Made by a program: the position numbers and the translations under genes. From Pachyseris speciosa (taxonomy: Eukaryota; Cnidaria; Anthozoa; Scleractinia; Pachyseridae), in assembly GCA_016490735.1 (NCBI GenBank), contig JAEMWC010000167.1:587501-651500 (forward strand): a stretch of DNA of 64,000 nucleotides. Reading direction: 5' to 3'. Under the pieces are notes generated by a model, which was given only the letters and a program-made list of their open reading frames with translations, ran no database searches and was not told the origin of the DNA. Positions 55,512 through 64,000 of the stretch are shown here, one piece after another. Every line of letters starts with the position of its first letter. Positions within the stretch are counted from its first letter, which is position 1.

Positions 55512-58500
55512 CTATATATCAAGGTAAACAGGACACGTTTAGTCAGTAGAACAAACTTAAAAAATGCATAGTGAGTTCTAAGAAGCATCTCATGCCTGGC
55601 AGCAAGAAGAAGAAGAAGAAGAAGATGATGAAGGAGCAGAAGGAGAAGGATGAGGAGGAGAGGAGGGGAGGGGAGAGGGGAGGGGAGAGGGGAGGGGAGA
55701 GAGAGGGGAGGGGGAGAGGGCAGGGCAGGGGGAGGAGGAGGAGAGAGGAAGATGCATTCTGCTGTCATTAGTTTCTACCACTGTATCTTCAGAGGAAATC
55801 CCCACTTCAATGGCTTTCTAAAACATGTTCTGTGTCAATCTGTGTCAAGCAGAAACAACTACAGCATTTTAAATATAGTTTGATTGATTTAATAACCAAC
55901 CACACAACTGATCAACAGACCAACTGACTGACTGATGGACAATATACTCTACTGACTCAGAGGAGACCACAGAGTAGTGGCAATACATGAGTTATCACAT
56001 CACTGAAAAATGTTGAAGCCCTAATACTTGAAAATCATCTCTGCTAATGTATGCAAACTTACTGTTGGGCTTTCATCCGCAGAAATCTTCCAGACTCTTG
56101 CAAAAGTGTCCTCAGATGCTGAAATAAGCTGTAAAGGGAATATTTAACAGAAACAAGAATTAAGATGTGACTCAGCAAATACTAAAATACAGTTTTCTTG
56201 CTATCTTATACCTATGCCCTTACCATATTCGTACTAATTTTTCCAATAAGATAAATGCGAAATTTAATATTCGCTAAAAATTGACGGTGCGAAAATTAAA
56301 ATCACAAAATTTAATACTGTATTATGTCAATAAAACAGTACAAATGCTTGAATACTGTGAATACTCTTACCCACGTTAGTGGGGAGGTAGAGGAAGCTCT
56401 CTTTGTACACATGTATGTGCATCTAACCTGAAGGTGCAAATAACTTGCCGCAGGGAATGTTCCTCCAATTATAACATCTTGTTGTCTGTGTACTTTATCT
56501 TGAGTACATGTATGTTAGTGTACTGCATGACATTCAGGTTGCTTGTCAGTTTGTGGTATAGTGACATTAATTGAAGATTGTTTCTTGTTATTTCTTTTCT
56601 AGAGCAATGTGTCTTACATGTTTTTTTTTTTCTCAGAAGCCTCTAGCAGATAAGTTATAAGCACTGACTGAAAACAGACAGCAGTAATTTGAAAACCACT
56701 TATACCAATGAACAATTAAAGAAAGGATTACCAGTCCAGCTTCTACAGATATATCCAATGCACTGATCCACCGTGCATGTGCACAGGCCTCAATGAGCAA
56801 GGCACCAGTTGAAGTACTAAACACTCGAATGTGGCCTGTTGCAAAGCCACCAATGATCAAGTCCTTGTACAAACACACAGATGAACATGGAAACCTAATG
56901 CATAGAAACATTAATTTAGTTTTAAGACCATTTTTCAGACAGATGACGTAATATTTTTTGCAGCAAACTTACTGACCCTCTTCCATCAATTTTGATGATC
57001 TCTGTAAAATGTCCTCCTGATTGCCAGAGTATTATATTCCCTTCCTCATCCGTTGACACCATGCGGCCACCTTGGGCTTCCAGTTCACAAATGGCCACCT
57101 TATGTGAAGCAAGTGTCTCTTGTAATTTGACAGCCGTGCCACGTGAAGGAATGTCAAACACCATAATCTTGCCTTCAGATGTCCCTGTTAAAATTTTATT
57201 TATAATATATTGCCAGTCATATATGACAGTAAACCATTGTTGGCTAAACCTAATTTCAGTCCATCGTGACTCCATCTTTCATATAATTATGTGTATGGAT
57301 TAGGATGGATTTGTTTCATTTTGCAAAGTCATCAGCAGTTTTAGGTAGTTGAATGACATAATACTTTATCCCCTCAGTTCATCTTCAGTTTATCTACCTC
57401 ACTTACTGAAGCTTTAATTTGTTTCACAAAATTATATGGCAGAATGCTACATTAGCTAAATTGACAAAGTCAAATATCATGTCTGGATTCAGGAGCCTAT
57501 AGAAAGTCTCAAAGTTTTGAAAAGTTACTATGTGGCTCTGAACCCCACCCTAAAAGGTTTCCTATCCTTTGGAAAACATTGTGTCTTAACCAGCTGATTA
57601 CAAATTGATGACAAAATGGTGTTACTAAGCTGTTTTTTTTAAAGTTATAATCAATTAAAGTGAAGGCAATGATTGTTTCTAACATGTTATATTGTTGCTA
57701 TGGTAACTTATTAGGTTAAGAAAGTGACTACAACTTGTTCATTATTGATTCAGGTATTTGCTTGACACCTTTATTGTACTAGCAAATGATAAAAGGTGGT
57801 AGCATTGATACATGACAACATCAACAAATTTACCATACCAACACAAATGTACTTGTCTCCAACTGCGCAGATGCCTCTGGCAAAATGTGAGTATACTATA
57901 TGAACAGCAAACCAAAAAAGAAAAATTAGACGAAAAAGTACATGTGCTTTCCTATCAAGAAGAAAGCACTACTATCAAGAAGAAAGTACTACATGTGCAC
58001 TGTATTAATAACAGAAATTTTGCTTACTGGTATATTTGAAAATGACTTTTACACTGACAGATTATTAGTTCAACATACCTCCCTCCTGAGATTCTCCAAG
58101 TGTTTGCCAAAATATCATAATAGAACCATCAGTTTCAAACATCTAAACAGATAACATAAATGATGATTGTTACATTGTATAATTTGGTGACTCTTTCCAA
58201 TATGTATCCATTGAGGTGATGATGGAAAGAGATGTCAAAGTTGTAAGATGTTTAGAAAGGCTTAAAGTGGCTCGAAATGGTATCGTTATTTCTAAAATAC
58301 CAACTCTTTAATGGATCAATACTCCCATAATTTTTTGTTTGTAATTTCTTGAACATGATATCAAAAAATTTCCCAATTATTTCTCAACAAGTTTTGATCA
58401 TTTTTTTGACATGCAAGGTTACCATAGCAACAATACAGCCTCTTAGAAACACCCTTAATTTTGGCATTATGTGCCTGTAACTCAAAAAGGAGTCAAACGA

Positions 58501-59350
58501 CCCACATTTTTTATTATTGCATTGCAATCAGCATATGAAGATTCATCTTTCTGCAAAGTTAAAAAAAAAATCTGTACACAGGGTTCAGAACCACCTTAAT
58601 TTATAGAATGTTGACAACTTGAAAGACACTTACTTGAGCACCCTTAACTGACGTGATCACTAGAACTGTTCTTTCTGGCAGCTCACACCATTTTGCCTTA
58701 AATATTAACGCATAAATAAAATTAGTGGCGCAGTTAGGAGTGCAACGAAAAAAACATGAGTATCAAAGGAAATTGATATGCTGATGATTAATAGAAAAAA
58801 AAAACGCTTGTTCCAAGCAGCAGGTGCAGATCATTAGCTAACCTTACAGCTCTTATACATTACAGACCAACTGCAAGTGGTAGCTGCATCTCGGTTGACA
58901 TGGTTTTAATGTAAGCTTGAAAACAGAGTGTACGGTAACCTTTCGCTAACGTAGGTACAAACTATATTGAAACTTTAATATCCGAAATTTTTCCTTGACG
59001 CTATTGGCAGTAAATTAGAAGCCTAACATTTGTTGTTTTTATTCAGACGCGCCATCGATCCAGAAACGGAAGGGGACGAATGATGATGACAAACATCCCA
59101 GCTTGTCGCATTTAACATCTAGTTACCTCACCTGTAACACAGCAGAACTGCTATGAGCACCTTCTCCTTTACAAGAGACCTGTTTCTGGTTCACAACGCT
59201 TCCCTTCGTAACGTTGGTAATGCAAACAAACGCCTTGTGAACAACGCCGTAAGTAACCGATTGCTTCTCCTTCGATGACAAAACAGTGAGATTATTGCAA
59301 AGCGAGGACGCACTGCCTTTAAGGGCTACAGACGTATCCCTCGCGAACAT
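55380..59350 (-). CDS. WDR54: WD repeat-containing protein 54
   Basis: WD40-repeat protein orthologous to vertebrate WDR54. Exons on minus in order: 59132-59350, 58634-58696, 58079-58142, 57839-57895, 56977-57184, 56732-56894, 56063-56128, 55380-55511. They total 972 nt (323 aa), all phases agree, and human WDR54 is about 334 aa. Matching blocks are MFARDTSVALKGSASSLCNN at the start, AKWCELPERTVLVITSVKGA, FARGICAVGDKYICVG, KIMVFDIPSRGTAVKL, FPCSSVCLYKDLIIGGFATG, LISASEDTFARVWKIS, and the C-terminal VTGYDLGEIV. The chosen ATG matches the family start, although the open frame extends further upstream. Family members are cytoplasmic beta-propellers with a poorly defined role. The exon 5 donor is gtcagt, which the phase requires, rather than the gtaagt two codons later in the track of the sequence. 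Confidence 0.94.
55604..55750. repeat. long purine tract in WDR54 intron
   Basis: Almost pure A/G on +: AAG units, then AGGAGAAGG, then GGGGAGAGG units, with only a few interruptions. It may adopt triplex structure and is likely unstable. Confidence 0.9.
56063..56128 (-). CDS. WDR54: WDR54 exon 7
   Basis: LISASEDTFARVWKISADES then PT, phase 0 at both ends, donor gtaagt. Confidence 0.92.
56732..56894 (-). CDS. WDR54: WDR54 exon 6
   Basis: FPCSSVCLYKDLIIGGFATG through ALDISVEAGL, donor gtaatc. Confidence 0.93.
56977..57184 (-). CDS. WDR54: WDR54 exon 5
   Basis: TSEGKIMVFDIPSRG through IILWQSGGHFTEIIKIDGR plus two bases. Donor gtcagt chosen by phase. Confidence 0.9.
57839..57895 (-). CDS. WDR54: WDR54 exon 4
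   Basis: Two bases complete Val, then YSHFARGICAVGDKYICV and one base, donor gtatgg. Confidence 0.88.
58079..58142 (-). CDS. WDR54: WDR54 exon 3
   Basis: MFETDGSIMIFWQTLGESQE, G and one base, donor gtatgt. Confidence 0.92.
58634..58696 (-). CDS. WDR54: WDR54 exon 2
   Basis: Twenty-one codons, AKWCELPERTVLVITSVKGA then Q, donor gtaagt. Confidence 0.92.
59132..59350 (-). CDS. WDR54: WDR54 exon 1
   Basis: Seventy-three codons from ATG to Gln, donor gtgagg. Confidence 0.92.
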
Positions 59351-59770
59351 TTTGATCAAAACAAAGCGTCGCAAGCTCAAGGTGGGGGAAATCTGGTCTA
59401 ATGACCGTCGATGAATTTGTGGAAAGCAGGTGTCAAAAGTCTCCAGGCGTTCGACTGCGGCTAGGTACCAGTCCGCTCGAGGGCCACTCACGGCTGAACA
59501 TCCAAGGAGGGGATATGGTAGAAGGGAGACCGGAACAGTAGAAGGGGTTGAACAGCGGAAGATGTCCCTTATTTAACGTGTAAACTGGATTGTGGCGTGT
59601 GAAATTACCCAGAAAAGTCTGTAAGCTTCAAAATTTTCCAGGCATGTGGTGAAACCTCATTTCGATTGCTGTAACGTTGTCTGGGCAACAGTCAGTGCTA
59701 CAAAACCGTGCTGCATTGACCTCCGGAGCCTTTGACACCAGCACCTGAATACCTTTTTCAAGTTTTAATT
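59351..59770. promoter_or_regulatory. WDR54 upstream region
   Basis: Immediate 5' flank of WDR54. No core promoter motif could be assigned. Confidence 0.35.
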
Positions 59771-62160
59771 GGAGAAAGCTTGAATCTCAGCGCCAGATAC
59801 AAAAAGCTTGCATGGTGTATAAATCTCTAAATGGGCTCGCTCCTGATTATCTTCTATCTAGATTTGTCGAGCGAGTGTCTTAAATAAAACCTACATCATT
59901 ATAATTTCGGTCCATCTGCTATTCAGTGGATTAAACTCTTTTACCACAATACAGAAAGCTGCATCTTAAACAGCGGTTGGTCTAGTGATTTCTTTAAACT
60001 TGAAAGGGGGGTTAGACAAGGGTGCCCCTTTCTCCGTACCTTTTCATTATTTGCGTCGAAATACTAGCTGAAACAGTGAGGAAAATAAAAATATCAAGGG
60101 TATAACAATTGAAGGACAAGAAATCAAAATTAGCCAATACGCAGATGACACTACACTTATTTTGGACGGTTCGAGTGTCTCCTTCACAACTGCCCTACAG
60201 ATATTGAACCTTTTTAGCGAAACTTCTGGTCTCCGTTTAAACAACAGGAAAACGGAGGCTCTGTGGGTCGGTGCAAACATTGGAAAGGAAGAAAATCTCA
60301 ACCCGGAAAAAGGTTTTAAATGGGTAAAAGACAAAGTTAGAGCTTTAGGGATATGGCTGTCGACCAACCCCGAAACTACTATAGAGGCTAGCTATAGCGA
60401 AAAACTAACTAAGGTAAGAAATAGCTTAAGCTGCTGGGAATTGCGCCGTCTAACTTTACTGGGTAAAATTGCCGTACTTAAAAGCCTTATTGCCTCCCAA
60501 CTTGTTTATATTTTGTGACCTTTGCCAACAAACCACAGCGCTATAGAAGAGATAAATAGTATGTTCTTCAACTTCCTATGGGATGGTAAAGGTGACAAAA
60601 TAAAGCGCGATATTATGATTAGCGACTACAGCAATGGAGGGCTAAGAATGATTGACATTAAACTATTCAACAAAGCTCTCAAGTCAAGTTGGATAACAAA
60701 ATATTTAGACTCAGAAAATCATGGAAAATGGAAACTTTTTTTTTTTATCTGGAATTACAACGTTTTGGTGGTGAGGAAATTTTCGAGGCAACCTTAGTAA
60801 AGAAGATTTATCAAAATACTTCAAAATATCGGATACCTTTACTTCAGAAATACTACGAATCTGGACGGACATTAAATATGAGGCTAACATTTTCTCCATT
60901 GAGCAGCTAAAAGCGCAAAATCTCTGGCAAAACTCTCTTATACGAGTCGGAAACAAACCAATACACTATAGATCATGGTCTTCAAAAGGATTTAGAAACT
61001 TGGGTTATCTGATGAAAGATACGAGGAATTTTTTATCTTTTTTAGACTTTACAGAACGTTTCAATATCAAAACAAATTTTCTTACTTTCCAAGGAGTGAT
61101 ATCAGCGATTGAAGCCTTATGGAAAAGCAACAAAGAAACCTACACAGTGTTACCACCAACTACGAAACTTTCAATGATACTTTTTTAAAGACCAGACAAA
61201 AAAACAGACTAGCATATAAAATTCTTGTTGGCAAAAAGCAGAAAAAACCGATCGAAGCTCAAAGAAAATGGGTCGCGGACTGCAAACTCGAAACCCAAGA
61301 AAACATTGATTGGGACACAGTGTACCGATCATCTTTTCTGTGTACAAGGATCTCAAAAACTAATTGTCTTCCAATTTAAGCTACTACACAGGAGATAAGC
61401 GACTAATAGTTTCTTAACAAAATAAACCTACAGGATAATGAGCAGTGCACTTTTTGTCAAAATGATACGGAGTCTCTGATTCACCTCTTCTGGACTTGCA
61501 ACGTATCCACTCTTTTCTGGCAAGATTTTAAGCAATGGGCAGTTAATCGTGGAGAGCTTTCAAATACTATTAATCTAACGGCATATCTAGTATTAGGATT
61601 GAATCCAAACAAGAACAAGAGAGTAGACTTCTACTTTTTGATCGCCAGATTTTTTCTCTGGGTATGCAAAACACGTAATACTTCCCCCAAAATAGAAAAT
61701 TTCTCTCTCTTCCTCTCACATTACGATACACCGAAATCCAACAGTTAATTAGTACCACATTGGCAAAACCATGCGCATCTTTCCTTTTTTTTTTCTTTCT
61801 CTTTCATTTCATAATCAACTGTTTTCCTTTTCTTTTTTTTAGCAATCGTTTAAAAATGGAAAGGTAATGTAATGTAACGTTTTTTTTAATGTTATGTACC
61901 GTAACTTAGTGCATCGTAATGTTGTGAGGTTATGTAATTGATTATAAATTAAATTAAAAAAAAAAATTGGGCTCGCTCCTGATTATCTTCTATCTAGATT
62001 TGTCGAGCGTAGCACCATAACTGGTTATTCTCTTTGCAACACTGAAGTTAAACTTGCTGTTCCCCTTCCTCGCACCAACTTTCTTAAGAACAGTTTCACT
62101 GAGGTATAGTGGAGTGGCGTTATGGAACGGTTTACCAACTCAGTTGCGACAGGTAGGACC
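59771..62160 (+). pseudogene. LINE C-terminal fragment, interrupted
   Basis: The pre-insertion frame reads CMVYKSLNGLAPDYLLSRFV then ER up to 59873 and resumes at 62010 with STITGYSLCNTEVKLAVPLP, the common CR1/L2 LINE tail. A Tx1-like element sits between the two halves. Confidence 0.75.
59874..61967 (+). mobile_element. 5'-truncated L1/Tx1-like retrotransposon
   Basis: A 2.1-kb non-LTR element. Reverse-transcriptase motifs ISQYADDTTLILDGSS and SGLRLNNRKTEALWVG lie at 60128-60270, followed by RRLTLLGKIAVLKSLIASQL and NFLWDGKGDKIKRD. A C-terminal zinc-knuckle motif (CTFCQNDTESLIHLFWTC) is at about 61447-61500. It ends with an A-rich tail at 61950-61966. Multiple stops and frameshifts. A 42-bp duplication flanks it (59832-59873, 61968-62009). 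Confidence 0.88.
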
Positions 62161-62256
62161 TCTGTAGTCTTTTCCATACTGGCTGCAGCGGCTTCTTTTA
62201 ATGTAATTGCTTAATCAAACACGGTACTCGTGTAAAGCAGTTTTCTTTATTTATTA

Positions 62257-62462
62257 GGGAGTTTAAGCAAAGCCGTTTTTGAGCGACTTACGTCAACAGG
62301 AAGTGAGGCGTTTTCTCTTCTTACTCGTCTTGGCGCTACCAGATTTGCATTACTAAGTGTCTTTAATCTAATAGAGACGCTTTATTCGAAAATTTGTGCA
62401 CAACCACTGCCCAAATATGAGAAATGCCCACTTCCGGTTGACGTACGTCGCTTAAAACTCCC
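62257..62462. mobile_element. 206-bp MITE with TA duplication
   Basis: Ends GGGAGTTTAAGC and GCTTAAAACTCCC are inverted, with TTACGTCAAC / GTTGACGTACG arms inside. TA on both sides (62255-62256, 62463-62464) suggests a Tc1/mariner-type element. Confidence 0.75.
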
Positions 62463-62649
62463 TATTGTTGCTGTAATGATGAGCGTGAAGTCCTGGGTCA
62501 CACATCCGGGACTGGGTTAGCTATAGTTATGGGCGGGAACGCCACGGTATAATTGTGTGTAGCCAGTAGTGTAATTTGAGTTGAACATTTTATCATAAGA
62601 GTAACGGCACTGCATCTACATACCGTGTACCCTCAACATTAAAGTTGTC

Positions 62650-62782
62650 TGCGTAGCTGGCGGTTTTTGGGGGAGCGCGCAAGCGAGAGAATGGAGCGAA
62701 GGGCTCGCGACTTTGCCTCTCGTTTTTGTGGCCTCGCCGCTCGCTCGCGCGCTCCCCAACAAAACTGCCAGCAATGCAGGCT
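62650..62782. repeat. palindromic GC-rich repeat
   Basis: GGGGGAGCGCGCAAGCGAG at the left mirrors CTCGCTCGCGCGCTCCCC at the right, with outer CTGGCGGTTTT / AAAACTGCCAG arms. No target duplication seen. Confidence 0.7.
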
Positions 62783-63105
62783 AAATTTATTGTAGTTTTA
62801 GATTTAGTGATAGCTCCGAACTCTTACTGTCGTTATCTCAATGGTAGAGGTTTGAAGGGTGTCCCATGGGCTTTTTTGTGGAGTTGTATGCAAATATGGG
62901 AAAGCTTGGATCATTTTGCCCAATGCGTCGCTGATGCGTGACGGAACGGAAAGCAAAAAAACTTAGCTAAGAATTATTCTATATGAATATATGAAAGACA
63001 TATATTTGAACTGCGGATTGAAGAATGAATTAGAACATGTGAGTGATCATCGCAGTTGTGAACATTACTTAAGAAGTAGTGAAAATATAGCCTGAAAAAA
63101 AAATC

Positions 63106-63205
63106 AGGCTTGTACGGGATTCGAACCCCCGACCTCTGCCATACCGGTGTAGTGCTCTACCAATATGGTATAGGTCATGGGTTCGAATCTCGTACAAATC
63201 TGAAT
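63106..63205. other. inverted pair of tRNA-like 3' halves
   Basis: The minus strand has TTGGTAGAGCAC (A-box-like) and GGGGGTTCGAATCCCGTACA (B-box and T-arm); the + strand at 63162-63200 has a matching ATGGTATAGGTC and GGGTTCGAATCTCGTACAAA. Neither reading has a proper acceptor 5' half or a well-paired anticodon stem, so this is more likely a tRNA-derived repeat than a working tRNA gene. Confidence 0.55.
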
Positions 63206-64000
63206 ATGGGTTCCACGTTCGGGTTATTGTGGGATGCCTATTCATGACGTCATCGGTGTTAATCTAGTCCTCCCCTCCTTAATGAGATTCCTTCCCAAAC
63301 ATTAGGAGTAACCGGTCCCTCCTATACTACTATACAGCGCTGGCAAAATATCACAGATGCCACGCACCTCTCAGTAACCTCTTATTTCATTGGTTCTTAT
63401 TACCACGCAGCTCCATTATTTCTGTTGTTTGTTTATTGTTTTCTCAGCCAATCCTGTGAACTGTTCCGAGAGCTGCGTGGCGCCTCAAATATCAACACAA
63501 CACCCCAGCCCGATAGTTTGCCGTTTATTTTTATTGAATGGAAGATCCAATCACTTGAAACGATAACTTTACACCTCTCTTTTTTGATTTACATTTTTCT
63601 GAATGAAGGTTGAAAATCAGCGCATTTCGGAAGTGTGTAGGGTATAAAAATGTTATAGTTTTCTTATTTAACTCCGAGCTTCGGTGGCACGCTTGACTTG
63701 TCCGTAGAGACAGCATGGAAACCATCACAAGCTTTCCGAAGGATTTTGGATGAGCTCCATTACATTCTTTCTGCAAAATAAAACGGAGAAATTGAAAAAA
63801 AGGTTAAACAAAGCTCAGTCACTAACAACAAGGCGAATATGGCACAGTGTTCACGCTTGGCGCCCATCGGCGTGTGCATGGTGTTGTGAGCCCGTTCGCG
63901 TCGAACCATGCGTTCCTCTTTCCCGCTCTTTCCACAAAATGGGTCGGCGCCTAGAAGAACACGCGGAAGCGTGACCACAGACATTATAAAGCGAATCACA
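63206..64000. other. intergenic, nothing recognised
   Basis: No coding or repeat feature that I can name. Confidence 0.35.

Noticed and set aside
55460..55883. Pro/Leu-, Lys/Glu- and Arg/Gly-rich frames on both strands
   Set aside because: They are translations of the intronic purine tract.
63106..63170. A functional tRNA gene on minus
   Set aside because: The acceptor 5' half is missing and the anticodon stem has mismatches.
1..64000. CRISPR arrays, operons or prokaryotic promoters
   Set aside because: The window is an animal genome, and the tandem repeats have no unique spacers.

Overview
This is a eukaryotic window, most probably from an anthozoan cnidarian such as a stony coral or sea anemone. 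The reasons are intron-containing animal genes with metazoan-only products, no operons, many palindromic MITEs, and decayed LINE, Penelope-like and DIRS retroelements. No species can be named from sequence alone.

Three host genes are readable. A single-exon XK-related membrane protein lies on + (5453-6532). The minus strand carries the LIM-domain-binding gene LDB1/Chip (coding 49209 down to 9327; nine coding exons plus a candidate 51-bp cassette exon) and a WDR54 orthologue (59350 down to 55380; eight exons). Exon phases agree throughout. The LDB1 exons sum to 1080 nt (359 aa) and the WDR54 exons to 972 nt (323 aa).

One LDB1 intron (19091-46800, 27.7 kb) holds a nested set of mobile DNA. An outer element (20249-46601, 3-bp TAA flanks, GGGCCTGTTCACATGG ends) has inverted arms of about 3.4 kb, rich in the palindrome GAGAAC(T/A)GTTCTC. 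Inside its left arm sits an 11.8-kb DNA element (22785-34560). It has about 41-bp TIRs and a 3-bp ATT duplication, and the homologous right arm preserves the empty site. Its cargo is four proteins: a Ulp1-like cysteine protease with a minisatellite-encoded octapeptide tail, a DDE-transposase-like protein, a SAP/Tudor-like protein one frame away from it, and a divergently transcribed coiled-coil protein with a PIP-box-like motif. I cannot assign this gene set to a described superfamily, and it is the best candidate here for an undescribed system. The centre of the outer element holds a decayed DIRS-type retroelement split by a truncated LINE, and a fragment of another LINE.

The rest is mostly introns and repeats: a 2-kb fold-back element containing a Penelope-like fragment (2.4-4.4 kb), several palindromic MITEs with 9-bp duplications, two degraded non-LTR elements (52.1-53.2 kb and 59.9-62.0 kb, the latter with a 42-bp target duplication), a long purine tract in a WDR54 intron, and an inverted pair of tRNA-like halves at 63.1 kb.
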